From Congzhengia sp045576635 (GTDB taxonomy: Bacteria > Bacillota > Clostridia > UBA1381 > UBA9506), in contig JAZNGT010000037.1 in assembly GCA_045576635.1 (NCBI GenBank), forward strand, positions 1 through 58,381: a stretch of 58,381 bases of DNA, read 5' to 3'. Below the pieces are notes generated by a model. That model worked only from the letters and a program-made list of their open reading frames with translations, was not told where the DNA came from and did not search any database. Shown here one piece after another: positions 33,102 to 43,290 of the stretch (position 1 is its first letter; every line of letters begins with the position of its first letter). Made by a program: the position numbers and the translations under genes.

Positions 33102-35009
33102 ATGGACATCAAAGTCGAAACCAATTACGACGGTTCCCAAATTCAAGTCTTAGAAGGTCTGGAAGCCGTTCGAAAAAGACCGGGTATGTACATAGGCTCC
33201 ACATCCGAGAGAGGTCTCCATCACCTCGTGTATGAAATCGTGGATAACAGTATCGACGAAGCGCTTGCCGGATACTGTAAAAACATTTATGTAGACATTA
33301 ACGAAGACAACTCCATTACCGTAGTGGACGACGGCCGTGGTATTCCGGTCGGCATTCAGCCGAAGATGGGAATTCCCGCAGTTGAGGTTGTATTTACAAT
33401 CTTACACGCCGGCGGTAAATTCGGTGGCGGAAGTTATAAAGTTTCCGGCGGTTTGCACGGTGTAGGTGCATCGGTTGTAAATGCACTTTCTGAATATCTT
33501 GAAGTTGAAGTGTCTGACGGCGAGCATGTTCATTTTCAGCGTTACGAAAGAGGCCACTCCTGCGGTCCGTTAAAGGTAATCGGCGACACTGACAAAACCG
33601 GAACAAAGGTAACCTTTAAGCCGGACGGTGAAATTTTCGAAACACTTATATATGATTTTGAAATTTTGCACACCAGACTGCGTGAGCAGGCATTTTTAAA
33701 TAAAGGTCTCCGCATTGTATTAACCGACAAACGCGAAGACGGCAAAACTGCCGACATGAAATACGACGGTGGTATCAAAGAATTTGTTGAATTCTTGAAC
33801 AAAAACAAGACACCGCTTCATGAGGAAGTCATTTACTTTGAAGCAGAACAAAAAGATGTTGTAGTTGAGGTTGCCCTTCAATACAGCGATGCTTACAGCG
33901 AAAACATTTTAAGTTTTGCGAATAACATCTGCACAACAGAAGGCGGAACGCATGAGGTTGGTTTTAAAGCAGCGCTCACACGTATTTTAAACGACTATGC
34001 AAAAAAACACAATTTGATTAAAGATAAAGATAAGAGTCTTACAGGTGATGACGCAAGAGAAGGCCTTGCTTGTATCATTTCAGTAAAAGTGCTTGAAGCA
34101 CAGTTTGAAGGACAGACCAAAACCAAACTCGGCAACAGTGAAGTTCGCGGTATTACAGAATCTGCCATGGGCGAAAAGTTTGGCTCATTCTTAGAAGAAA
34201 ATCCGTCCGTTGCAAGAACCATTATTGAAAAAGCAATTATGGCATCTACCGCAAGAGAAGCGGCAAGAAAAGCAAGAGAAAATACAAGAAGAAAATCAGC
34301 GCTTGAATCTTCCCGTCTTCCCGGTAAACTTGCAGACTGTTCCAACAGAAACCCCGAACTTACCGAAATATACATCGTCGAGGGTGATTCTGCGGGCGGT
34401 TCTGCAAAGCAGGGACGTGACCGTGAATTCCAGGCAATTCTCCCGCTTTGGGGTAAAATGTTAAACGTAGAAAAAGCAAGACTTGACAAAGTATACGGAA
34501 ACGATAAATTACAACCCGTAATAACGGCTCTTGGCGCTGGTATCGGCGACGATTTCGATGTCGAAAAACTTCGTTATCATAAAATCATCATTATGGCCGA
34601 TGCCGATGTAGACGGTTCTCATATCAGAACCCTCCTTTTGACATTCTTTTTCAGACATATGCGGCCGTTGGTTGAAGGCGGATATGTGTATATCGCACAG
34701 CCTCCCCTTTACAAAATTTACAAAGGCAAAAAAGAACAGTACGCATATACAGACGAAGGATTAAAGACCGCCCTTTTGGAAATGGGACAGGATGCAAAAG
34801 TGCAGCGCTATAAAGGTCTTGGTGAAATGAACCCTGAACAACTCTGGGAAACCACCATGGATCCCGAAAAGAGAACGCTCCTTCGCGTTGAGTTAAACGA
34901 TGCAGTAAAAGCAGACGAAATCTTCACCATCTTAATGGGTGATAACGTTGAACCGAGGCGCGAATTCATCGAGGCAAACGCAAAATACGTAAACAACCTC
35001 GACATATAA
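33102..35009 (+). CDS. gyrB: DNA gyrase subunit B
   Basis: A 635-residue protein of the standard short Firmicutes length. Seen: GHKL ATPase motifs (EIVDNSIDEALAGYC, DDGRGIPV, GGSYKVSGGLHGVGASVVNA), the TOPRIM block with IVEGDSAGGSAKQGRDR, and ADADVDGSHIRTLLLTFFFR, then the C-terminal KRYKGLGEMNPEQLWETTM-like element (here QRYKGLGEMNPEQLW). With GyrA it introduces negative supercoils. gyrA follows 22 bp later. Confidence 0.98.
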   Translation: MDIKVETNYDGSQIQVLEGLEAVRKRPGMYIGSTSERGLHHLVYEIVDNSIDEALAGYCKNIYVDINEDNSITVVDDGRGIPVGIQPKMGIPAVEVVFTILHAGGKFGGGSYKVSGGLHGVGASVVNALSEYLEVEVSDGEHVHFQRYERGHSCGPLKVIGDTDKTGTKVTFKPDGEIFETLIYDFEILHTRLREQAFLNKGLRIVLTDKREDGKTADMKYDGGIKEFVEFLNKNKTPLHEEVIYFEAEQKDVVVEVALQYSDAYSENILSFANNICTTEGGTHEVGFKAALTRILNDYAKKHNLIKDKDKSLTGDDAREGLACIISVKVLEAQFEGQTKTKLGNSEVRGITESAMGEKFGSFLEENPSVARTIIEKAIMASTAREAARKARENTRRKSALESSRLPGKLADCSNRNPELTEIYIVEGDSAGGSAKQGRDREFQAILPLWGKMLNVEKARLDKVYGNDKLQPVITALGAGIGDDFDVEKLRYHKIIIMADADVDGSHIRTLLLTFFFRHMRPLVEGGYVYIAQPPLYKIYKGKKEQYAYTDEGLKTALLEMGQDAKVQRYKGLGEMNPEQLWETTMDPEKRTLLRVELNDAVKADEIFTILMGDNVEPRREFIEANAKYVNNLDI

Positions 35010-35031
35010 CGAAAAAAGGAGACAGTAGAAA

Positions 35032-37530
35032 ATGATAGAAGATGCACTTCAAAATATTATAAACGTTGACCTAAACAACGAAATGAAAAAATCCTACATT
35101 GACTACTCCATGAGCGTTATTGTAGGTCGAGCACTGCCCGATGTCAGAGACGGTTTAAAACCCGTTCACAGAAGAATTTTATATACCATGTACGAAGCAG
35201 GTTTAACACCGGACAAGCCTTACAAAAAGTGTGCGGCTACCGTCGGTGACGTGCTTGGTAAATATCATCCTCACGGCGACGCAGCCGTTTATGATGCATT
35301 GGTACGTATGGCGCAGGACTTTTCTCTGCGTTATCCCATGGTTGACGGTCACGGTAACTTCGGTTCCGTCGACGGTGACCCCCCGGCTGCATACCGTTAC
35401 ACAGAAGCAAAGATGTCAAAGCTTTCACTTGAAATGCTCACCGACATCGAAAAAGACACGGTAGACTTTGCGCCGAACTATGACGAAAACTTAATGGAAC
35501 CCACCGTTTTACCGTCCCGTTTCCCGAGCCTTTTGGTAAACGGTTCTTCCGGTATCGCGGTTGGTATGGCAACCAACATTCCGCCGCATAACTTAACAGA
35601 AGTAATTAACGGTCTCGTTGCCGTGATTGAAAATCCCGACATTGACGTCGACGGTCTGTTAAGTTACATAAAAGGTCCTGACTTCCCCACAGCCGGAATC
35701 ATTATGGGATTAAACGGCATCAGAAGTGCCTATACAACAGGACGCGGTAAAATTATCATGCGCGCAAGAACCGAAATCGAACAGATGTCCGGTGACCGCG
35801 AACGCATTATCATCACAGAACTTCCCTATCAGGTAAACAAAGCACGCCTGACAGAAAAAATTGCAGAACTCGTAAAAGACAAGCGTGTTGACGGCATTTC
35901 CGATATCCGCGATGAGTCCGACCGTGACGGTATGCGTCTTGTTATTGAATTAAAGCGTGATGCAAATGCAAACGTAATTTTAAACCAGCTTTACAAATAC
36001 ACGCAGCTTCAAGATACATTCTCAATCAATATGCTGGCACTGGTTGATAATCAGCCGAAAACCCTGCCGCTCCGCGAGGTTTTAGACCACTACATTGATT
36101 TCCAGAAATCTATCATTGTGCGTCGTTCAAAGTTCGATTTGAAAAAGGCAGAAGCAAGAGCGCACATTTTAGAAGGTTTAAGAAGAGCGCTTGACCACAT
36201 TGATGAAATCATTAAAATCATCCGCGCAAGTTACAACGATGCAAAGGCAAACTTAATGGAACGCTTTGCGTTTTCCGACGTGCAGGCACAGTCTATTTTG
36301 GATATGCGTCTTGCCCGCCTGCAAGGCTTGGAGCGCGAAAAGATTGATAATGAATACGCAGAACTTATGAAGCAGATTGCACGTCTTAACGACATTTTAG
36401 CAAGCGAACAACTTGTTTTGGATATCGTAAAAGAAGAATTGATTGCAATCCGCGATAAGTTTGGTGATGAACGTAAGAGTGAAATTACCGCATTCTCTGA
36501 TGAAATCAACATAGAAGACTTAATCGATGAAGAAGACGTCGTAATTACACTCACACATTTTGGTTATGTAAAACGTCTCCCCGTAGACACCTACAAAACA
36601 CAGCGCCGCGGCGGAAGAGGTATTACAGGTCTTACCACAAGAGAAGAAGACTTTGTTGAAAAACTGTTTGTAACAAGCACGCACGACCACATTCTGTTCT
36701 TCTCGTCCAAGGGTAAAATGTATCGCTTAAAAGCATACGAAATTCCCGAAGCAGGACGTCAGGCAAAAGGTACTGCGATTGTAAACCTGTTAAATCTTGA
36801 TTCTGACGAAAAGATTACTGCACTTATCACACTCCGCGAATTCGAAGAAGGCAAATATCTGTTCTTCGGTACAAAACACGGTGTCGTGAAAAAGACAGAT
36901 TTAATGCTTTACAACACAGCACGTAAAGGTGGTCTTGCCGCAATCGTGTTAGAAGAAGATGATGAACTTATAAACGTTCGTCTTTCAGACGGAACCGACG
37001 ATATCGTGCTTAGCACATACGGCGGTATGTGTATCCGCTTTAACGAACGTGACGTTCGTCCGATGGGACGTGTTTCGCACGGCGTGCGTGGTATCAGACT
37101 TGCCAAAGATGACTACGTTGTAGGCATGAGTTCTGCAAGCGAGGGCGACGATTTGCTTGTTGTAACAGAAAACGGTTACGGTAAAAAGACACCGCTTAAC
37201 GAATACAAAACACAGACAAGAGGCGGTAAAGGTGTTAACACCTACCGTATTTCCGAAACCACCGGTAACATTGCCGGAATTATGGTTGTAAATGACACCG
37301 ATGATGTAATGCTGATTACCTCCGAGGGTATTGTAATTCGTATGAAGACAAGCGAAATCAGCCGAATCGGAAGACTGACAAAAGGCGTAAGATTAATGCG
37401 CCTGGCAGACGGCGTATCGGTTGTTTCTATTGCACGTACTGATGAAGAAGAAGGCGACGAATACGCTACTGTTTCTCCCGAAGAAACAAGCGGCGAATAT
37501 GTTCCGTCAGAGCCGGAAACAGAAGAATAA
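35032..37530 (+). CDS. gyrA: DNA gyrase subunit A
   Basis: An 832-residue protein. Seen: SYIDYSMSVIVGRALPDVRD, the helix-turn-helix KYHPHGDAAVYDALVRMAQD, active-site tyrosine Y123 in AAYRYTEAKM, and the GyrA box QRRGGRG in the C-terminal DNA-wrapping domain, which proves gyrase rather than topoisomerase IV. The residue matching E. coli Ser83, a main quinolone contact, is Ala84 here; the acidic contact Asp88 is kept. An acidic tail ends the protein. Confidence 0.98.
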   Translation: MIEDALQNIINVDLNNEMKKSYIDYSMSVIVGRALPDVRDGLKPVHRRILYTMYEAGLTPDKPYKKCAATVGDVLGKYHPHGDAAVYDALVRMAQDFSLRYPMVDGHGNFGSVDGDPPAAYRYTEAKMSKLSLEMLTDIEKDTVDFAPNYDENLMEPTVLPSRFPSLLVNGSSGIAVGMATNIPPHNLTEVINGLVAVIENPDIDVDGLLSYIKGPDFPTAGIIMGLNGIRSAYTTGRGKIIMRARTEIEQMSGDRERIIITELPYQVNKARLTEKIAELVKDKRVDGISDIRDESDRDGMRLVIELKRDANANVILNQLYKYTQLQDTFSINMLALVDNQPKTLPLREVLDHYIDFQKSIIVRRSKFDLKKAEARAHILEGLRRALDHIDEIIKIIRASYNDAKANLMERFAFSDVQAQSILDMRLARLQGLEREKIDNEYAELMKQIARLNDILASEQLVLDIVKEELIAIRDKFGDERKSEITAFSDEINIEDLIDEEDVVITLTHFGYVKRLPVDTYKTQRRGGRGITGLTTREEDFVEKLFVTSTHDHILFFSSKGKMYRLKAYEIPEAGRQAKGTAIVNLLNLDSDEKITALITLREFEEGKYLFFGTKHGVVKKTDLMLYNTARKGGLAAIVLEEDDELINVRLSDGTDDIVLSTYGGMCIRFNERDVRPMGRVSHGVRGIRLAKDDYVVGMSSASEGDDLLVVTENGYGKKTPLNEYKTQTRGGKGVNTYRISETTGNIAGIMVVNDTDDVMLITSEGIVIRMKTSEISRIGRLTKGVRLMRLADGVSVVSIARTDEEEGDEYATVSPEETSGEYVPSEPETEE

Positions 37531-37538
37531 TGAAATAA

Positions 37539-37575
37539 AAAGAACTGCCGTAGCATAATGCTACGGCAGTTCTTT
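37539..37575. terminator. Bidirectional terminator between gyrA and rqcH
   Basis: A 16-bp perfect stem (37539-37554 with 37560-37575, loop ATAAT) with flanking A and T. It overlaps the last two bases of rqcH. Confidence 0.9.
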
Positions 37576-39313
37576 ATTGTTTTGGTGTAACATATACTGT
37601 TTTGTTGTCGGTGTAAATCACCATTCCGGGCGCCGCACCGGACGGTTTTTTCACATACTTTACCTCGGTGTAATCAACCGGCACGTTGTCAGAATACTTT
37701 GCTTTTGAATACTTTGCAGCCAAAGCTGCTGCCTCTAAAATCGCCGTATCTGTAAACGTTCTTCCGTGCTCGTACCGCAGGATGACGTGCGAACCGTGAA
37801 TGTCTTTTGTGTGCAGCCAAAGATCTGCATTTTTTGCCATCTTCATCGTTAGCAAATCGTTCTGCTTGTTGTTTTTACCAACCAAAACACAAAATCCGTC
37901 CGATGTGAAAAACTCCATCGGCTTTGCTATTTCTTTTGCCTTTTTCGGATTTTCTTTTCGTTTTATATAGCCCTCTTCATAGAGTTCATCTGAGATTTCT
38001 GATAAATCCCTTTCGGTTTCGGCATTTGATAGTTCCTCTTCCACCGATTCCAAATAAGAAAGTTCACGCTTTGTTTTTTCGATTTGTTCTGCGAGCATCT
38101 TCTGTGCCGTTTTCGCCTTTGTGTACTTTTTAAAATACCGCTGTGCGTTTTCTGCGGGTGTAAGTTGTGTATCAAGAGAAATCGTAACAGAGGGAGAATT
38201 TTCTTCGTAAAAATCCTCTACGGTGGCAGACGCTTCTCCTTTACGGATGCGGTATAAATTCGCCGTTATGAGTTCTCCGTATTTTTTGTACGTTTCCATA
38301 TTTTCAGTGTCATGGTATTCTGCCGTCTGAACTACAAGTTTTTTCGCACAACGCTCAATATTTGTCGAAACGAGTTTTACTAAAAACGCGCTTTTATGCG
38401 CCATACGTTCTTTAAAATCGCGCTCCTGATAAAATGCTTCCACAATTTCAGATATTGATGCACTTTTTACCGTCTTTGCCATTTCACCATACTGCACGAT
38501 AGGAAACGCACTAAATTCAAACGGTTTTCCCGTATCGTTTTGTATGAGATAGCAAGGCGAAAAGTTCTTTTCCAAAGCGGCTTTAAAAAGACGCAAACAT
38601 GCACTTGCAAGTTCAAGTTCTTCCGAAAAGGAAAGTTCTCCTAAAAACTTATCAGAATCTGAAAAGGCATTCGCTGCAATTTCTCTTGCAATTAGGGGGC
38701 TTACTCCACGAAACGCTTTTAAGACAGCCTTTTCGATTTTTTCGTTTTTATCCTGCTTTTTCAGTGTTTCTAATATTTCGTTCAATCCTAAGGTTAACGG
38801 ATTCTCTTTCTCCTGCGACGGCGGACTTACATAGGTAAGCCCCGGCAAAATCTGCCGTACGGAACTTAATGAAAAATCGACGTGTTTGATACTGTCAATA
38901 ACGCGGTCGTCCTCACCCACCAATATAATATTTGAATGTCTCCCCATAAGTTCTGCCACAATCTTTTTTTCGCAAGGGTCTCCAAAGTCGTCAAATGTCT
39001 CGAAAGTAAGTATCATAATACGCTCAAACGATGGCTGAGTTACACTTTTAAGTCTTGCACCGGATAAGTGTTTGCGAAGCAGCATACAAAAAAGCGGGGC
39101 GGTTTTCGGGCTTTGTTTTTTTACATCTGTAAGGCACACGCGCTGCACTGCTGCGTTTGCAGTAAGCCTTACTTTTTTTGTGCCAGTTGGCCCGAAAAAC
39201 GAAATCAAAAGTTCGTCCGGCTCCGTTTGCTGAATTTTATCAACCTTTGCCCCGGAAAGTTCGCTATTTAATTCATGCGTCAGCGCCAAAACGCTGAATC
39301 CATCCATTGCCAT
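37574..39313 (-). CDS. rqcH: Ribosome quality control protein RqcH (NFACT family)
   Basis: A 579-residue protein, also annotated as fibronectin-binding protein A. Seen: NFACT-N (MAMDGFSVLALTHELNSELS, GAKVDKI), a middle helix-hairpin-helix and coiled-coil part (about 380-440; KRELSYLESVEEELSNAETE), and the C-terminal NFACT-R domain with NADLWLHTKDIHGSHVILR. RqcH adds C-terminal alanine tails to peptides stuck on 50S subunits. Last gene of the leftward group that starts at tcdA; 16 bp after the RseC-family gene. Confidence 0.95.
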   Translation of the reverse strand: MAMDGFSVLALTHELNSELSGAKVDKIQQTEPDELLISFFGPTGTKKVRLTANAAVQRVCLTDVKKQSPKTAPLFCMLLRKHLSGARLKSVTQPSFERIMILTFETFDDFGDPCEKKIVAELMGRHSNIILVGEDDRVIDSIKHVDFSLSSVRQILPGLTYVSPPSQEKENPLTLGLNEILETLKKQDKNEKIEKAVLKAFRGVSPLIAREIAANAFSDSDKFLGELSFSEELELASACLRLFKAALEKNFSPCYLIQNDTGKPFEFSAFPIVQYGEMAKTVKSASISEIVEAFYQERDFKERMAHKSAFLVKLVSTNIERCAKKLVVQTAEYHDTENMETYKKYGELITANLYRIRKGEASATVEDFYEENSPSVTISLDTQLTPAENAQRYFKKYTKAKTAQKMLAEQIEKTKRELSYLESVEEELSNAETERDLSEISDELYEEGYIKRKENPKKAKEIAKPMEFFTSDGFCVLVGKNNKQNDLLTMKMAKNADLWLHTKDIHGSHVILRYEHGRTFTDTAILEAAALAAKYSKAKYSDNVPVDYTEVKYVKKPSGAAPGMVIYTDNKTVYVTPKQ

Positions 39314-39329
39314 TTCTTTTCACGCCTTT

Positions 39330-39728
39330 TTAGGAGTTTATGATTTTTACAATCTTCGATACCGGTACAATCTTTCGTTCAAACCGTTTGATAATACCAA
39401 ATGCCAAAAAGAAGAATACTACTGCAAAAACAACAGAAATATAAGAGTTTTGTAAAACAGACTCTGCCAATATTGCGCCAAACATTGCAAACAAAACGGG
39501 AATAAAATACAAAACGAAAGAGGCTTTTACCACATCTTTTGTATCTGTTTCGATTTTAACCATATCGCCCGTTTTTGCATCTATGGGGTTTTCTACCCAA
39601 GATGTTACTTTCGTGGGCGTGCAGCCTCCCTTACAATGCGCACAGTTTTCTCCGCAGGCGGAAACGCGGTTTACCAAAACCTCTGCCATATTCCCTTTTT
39701 GCGTTATCACTTTTCCGATTTGTTCCAT
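39330..39728 (-). CDS. SoxR-reducing system RseC family protein
   Basis: A 132-residue protein. The N-terminal part has a Cys cluster of the RseC/MucC type (SACGENCAHCKGGC, four cysteines in CxxxCxxCxxxC), followed by a small beta region and two membrane helices (about 75-120; VVKASFVLYFIPVLFAMFGA). In E. coli RseC works with the Rsx/Rnf complex to keep SoxR reduced and may carry an Fe-S cluster; clostridial function is unknown. ATG 39728 follows AGAGG by seven bases. apbE, which flavinylates Rnf subunits, is three genes upstream. Confidence 0.85.
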   Translation of the reverse strand: MEQIGKVITQKGNMAEVLVNRVSACGENCAHCKGGCTPTKVTSWVENPIDAKTGDMVKIETDTKDVVKASFVLYFIPVLFAMFGAILAESVLQNSYISVVFAVVFFFLAFGIIKRFERKIVPVSKIVKIINS

Positions 39729-39744
39729 TTTATAACCTCTTAGT

Positions 39745-40647
39745 TTAATCATCTAACGATTCTGCAAGTTTTATTATCCTTTTCAGTCTGTGATTGACAC
39801 CCGATTTGCTGATTGGCGGATTTAACATTTCGCCAAGTTCTGTCAAATTTGCCTCAGGGTTTGTAAGACGTAATCTTGCCATTTCTTCAAGCGGCTCAGG
39901 GAGTGCTTCGAGACCCATTTTTGCTTTTATCTTGTTAATAGCACGAAGCTGAACTGCCGCCGCATCTGCGGTTTTTGTAATGTTTGCGGTATCGCAGTTT
40001 ACTTTTCTCGTAATATTGTTTCTTACATCTTTTAAAATTTTGATATTGCAAAGTTCGAGCATCGCATCTGTTGCGCCAAGCACACCTAAAATATCGCAAA
40101 TTGCATCGCTTTGTTTCATATAGACAACATATTCTGATTTTCTGATTACGTTTTTCGGTTCAAATCCAAGTTCTTCTATAATGTCTTTTAAATCACGGCT
40201 TAAATTGCGATAATGCGTTTTGATTTCAAAATGATATCCGTTTTTTGGCGTTTTTACATATCCACCACCTAAAAAAGCACCGGCAAGATATGCCGTTTTG
40301 CAACATTCATCATGCACGATAAAGGGGTCTGCTGAAAACCGGACAATGCCGTTTTGCAAAAGACGAAGTTCAGAGAGAACCGACTCAAACCCTTTCTTTA
40401 CTGTAATGTTGCATATTTTTCCAACGGTTAAAATCTCGGCTTTTATTCCAAACAAATCTTTAATTAACTGATACGCCCTGCGCGCAATGGTAATGTTTTC
40501 CGTACGCATTTTAAAGTACTGCTTTCCGCTATCCGATACCACTGCACCGCAAAACGCGGCAATGCCGGCAAGATGTGCACGTTTGCAACAACGCTTTTCG
40601 TATTGAATTGTACATAATTCATTTTTGACGTCTACTGTAAACGACAT
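39745..40647 (-). CDS. whiA: WhiA-type DNA-binding protein
   Basis: A 300-residue protein with an N-terminal LAGLIDADG-like fold (CCKRAHLAGIAAFCGAVVSD, CCKTAYLAGAFLGGGYV) and a C-terminal helix-turn-helix (ANLTELGEMLNPPISKSGVN followed by HRLKRI). WhiA affects cell division and chromosome segregation in Gram-positives. Its usual neighbours rapZ and yvcK are absent; instead it sits between polA and the RseC-family gene, 15 bp from polA. Confidence 0.96.
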   Translation of the reverse strand: MSFTVDVKNELCTIQYEKRCCKRAHLAGIAAFCGAVVSDSGKQYFKMRTENITIARRAYQLIKDLFGIKAEILTVGKICNITVKKGFESVLSELRLLQNGIVRFSADPFIVHDECCKTAYLAGAFLGGGYVKTPKNGYHFEIKTHYRNLSRDLKDIIEELGFEPKNVIRKSEYVVYMKQSDAICDILGVLGATDAMLELCNIKILKDVRNNITRKVNCDTANITKTADAAAVQLRAINKIKAKMGLEALPEPLEEMARLRLTNPEANLTELGEMLNPPISKSGVNHRLKRIIKLAESLDD

Positions 40648-40662
40648 TTTAACACTTCCCGA

Positions 40663-43290
40663 CTATTTCGTATCGTACCAACTGTGTCCCGTCTCCATAT
40701 CCACTTTAAGCGGCACACTTAAAGACACAGCATTTTCCATTTCTTCTCTTAAAAGTTTTAAAACCAATTCTTTTTCTTCTTGTTTTGCTTCGATAATAAG
40801 TTCATCATGCACTTGCAGAATCAGTCTTGATTTTAGTTTTTCTTCTTTTAAACGGTTGTGCACGCCAATCATAGCAAGTTTTATAATGTCTGCCGCGGTG
40901 CCCTGCACAGGTGCATTCATCGCTGCACGCTCGCCAAAGGCACGCATCTGGTAGTTGCTTGCGCTGATTTCGGGCAGTTCACGTCTTCTTCCAAACATAG
41001 TTTTGACATACCCGTTTTCTTTTGCAAATGCAACAACATCCTGCATATACTGTTTTACTTTCGGGTAACTGCCTAAATAATCATTCATATATTCTTTCGC
41101 ATCTTTTACACTTATGTGTAAATCCTGTGAAAGTGAAAATTCACCCATACCGTAAACCAAACCGAAGTTAATCGCCTTTGCCGCACTTCGCATTTCGGTT
41201 GTAACATTTTCGGGCGAAACGGAAAAGATTTTTGCAGCAGTTGCCTTATGAATATCTTCTCCCGAGGTAAATGCACGAATCATATTCTCGTCACCGGAAA
41301 TATGCGCAAGCACACGAAGTTCAATCTGCGAATAATCGGCGTCAACTAACACGTAGTCAGAAGACTCTGCCACAAACATTTTGCGCATTTCGCGGCCGAG
41401 TTCGGTCCTCACGGGGATGTTTTGAAGATTCGGCTCTTTCGAACTGATTCTTCCCGTTACTGTTACGGTCTGATTAAAACTTGAATGGACTTTTCCGGTT
41501 TTTTTATCCACCACATCCATAAGTCCTTCTACGTAAGTGGAATTTAATTTTGTAATTTTTCTGTATTCTAAAATTTTATCGACAATCGGGTGGGAAAACC
41601 TTAGTTTTTCCAAAACCTCGGCGTTTGTCGAATATCCGCTTTTTGTCTTTTTGTTTGACTTTAAACCAAGTTCTTCAAACAAAACAGTTGCAAGTTGTTT
41701 CGGCGAATTGATGTTAAAGGTATGCCCTGCTAAATCATAAATTTCATTCGAGAGTTTTTCCTGCTCTTTTGAAAGTCTTTCCCCAAACTCTTTTAATTTT
41801 ACAAGGTCTACTGAAAAACCGGTTTGCTCCATCGATGCCAATACATAAACAAGCGGCATTTCGACGGTAGAAAACAATTCCTGCATTTCGAGTTTTTTAA
41901 GTTTTTCATCCTCATAGGTTTTTAAAAAGCGCAAAATGATTGCCTGTTTCATAAAGGCAGTATCATCTTTTTTCTCCATAAGGCTTTCGAGCGAAAGTTG
42001 CACGCCCGCTTCATCCGAATCCTCCAAGGCTATGCCTAAAAAATCGTTTGCCAGCGCCTTTATATCATAATTTTTTCTGGCAGGCGAAATAAGATATGCT
42101 GCAATTTCTGTATCAAAATCAACGTACTGTACCTCTATCCCAAAGGCAGAAACAGAATGAATGAGTTTCTTTAAATCATGCGTACACTTTTTGTTTTCAG
42201 ACTCTAAAAATACTTTCCATTGAGAAAGATTTTTCTTAAATTCTGCACAGTAAGCATGCTGTTCGTCTGTTGAAAACGCTACCATATCTGACGATAAGTC
42301 CAAAAGAAAACATACGTTTTCAGATGCTAAAAGTTTTGAAAGCACTTTTTCATCTGTCACGGTTTCAAACACAGCATCTACCGTTAAAGCCTCGCTTTTC
42401 ATCACATCTTCTTTTGTGGGAACAAGTCCCATTTTTTTGATAAACGAATGAAACTCCAAACGGTTAAAAACGGAAAACAACGCATCGTTATCATAGTCTT
42501 TTATTTTTGTTTCCGCTATGTCAATCGCAATTGGAACATTTTTATCAATCGTCGCAAGTGTTTTACTAAGAATTGCATCGTCTCTTCCCGCAATCAGTTT
42601 TTCACGAACCGATTTTGAGATTGCATTGCTTTCAATATTTTCATAAATTCCGTCCACGGAATGAAATGCCTGAACAAGTGCCGATGCGCCTTTCTCTCCG
42701 ATTCCGCGTACACCTGGAATGTTGTCGGACGAGTCTCCCATAATTGCTTTTAAATCAATAAATTCTTCGGGCGTTACGCCGTATTTTTCAAACACCTTTT
42801 TATCATCAAAAACCTCTGTCGTGGTGTTTCCCATACGTGTTGTCACAAGATGAATGTTTACAGTTTCAGAAGCAAGCTGCAAATCGTCTTTGTCTCCCGT
42901 AAGCACGCAGCATTTGACGTTTTCTTCGCTCGAAATACGCGAAACCGTACCGATAATATCGTCTGCCTCGTAGCCTTCTTTTTCATAAATTGTAATATTC
43001 ATAGCAGAAAGCACGTCTTTTAAAACGGGAATCTGCTCCCGAAGCTCGTCCGGCATTTTGTGCCTTGTTGCTTTGTAGCCATCGTACAACTTATGACGAA
43101 ACGTAGGTTTTGGCAAATCGAACGCCGCCGCGATATAATCCGGCGCAATTTCTTCTTTGTATTTAAACAGAATATTTAAAAATCCGAAAATGGCATTGGT
43201 ATTTAAACCGTCCTTTGTGGTAAGCGGCCTTACTGCGTAATATGCACGATTTACAATACTGTTTGCATCGAGAATCAAAAGTTTTTCCAT
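40663..43290 (-). CDS. polA: DNA polymerase I
   Basis: An 875-residue family A polymerase. Seen: N-terminal 5'-3' exonuclease (LILDANSIVNRAYYAVRPL, EADDIIGT, TGDKDDLQL, GDSSDNIPGVRGIGEKGA), a middle domain in the place of the 3'-5' exonuclease where the catalytic acidic residues are lost (FLLDLSSD replaces FDxE; no YxxxD), and the polymerase with motif A DADYSQIELRVLAH, motif B RSAAKAINFGLVYG and motif C QVHDELI. So no proofreading is expected, common in Firmicutes. Its start overlaps the apbE stop (TAATG). Confidence 0.97.
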   Translation of the reverse strand: MEKLLILDANSIVNRAYYAVRPLTTKDGLNTNAIFGFLNILFKYKEEIAPDYIAAAFDLPKPTFRHKLYDGYKATRHKMPDELREQIPVLKDVLSAMNITIYEKEGYEADDIIGTVSRISSEENVKCCVLTGDKDDLQLASETVNIHLVTTRMGNTTTEVFDDKKVFEKYGVTPEEFIDLKAIMGDSSDNIPGVRGIGEKGASALVQAFHSVDGIYENIESNAISKSVREKLIAGRDDAILSKTLATIDKNVPIAIDIAETKIKDYDNDALFSVFNRLEFHSFIKKMGLVPTKEDVMKSEALTVDAVFETVTDEKVLSKLLASENVCFLLDLSSDMVAFSTDEQHAYCAEFKKNLSQWKVFLESENKKCTHDLKKLIHSVSAFGIEVQYVDFDTEIAAYLISPARKNYDIKALANDFLGIALEDSDEAGVQLSLESLMEKKDDTAFMKQAIILRFLKTYEDEKLKKLEMQELFSTVEMPLVYVLASMEQTGFSVDLVKLKEFGERLSKEQEKLSNEIYDLAGHTFNINSPKQLATVLFEELGLKSNKKTKSGYSTNAEVLEKLRFSHPIVDKILEYRKITKLNSTYVEGLMDVVDKKTGKVHSSFNQTVTVTGRISSKEPNLQNIPVRTELGREMRKMFVAESSDYVLVDADYSQIELRVLAHISGDENMIRAFTSGEDIHKATAAKIFSVSPENVTTEMRSAAKAINFGLVYGMGEFSLSQDLHISVKDAKEYMNDYLGSYPKVKQYMQDVVAFAKENGYVKTMFGRRRELPEISASNYQMRAFGERAAMNAPVQGTAADIIKLAMIGVHNRLKEEKLKSRLILQVHDELIIEAKQEEKELVLKLLREEMENAVSLSVPLKVDMETGHSWYDTK

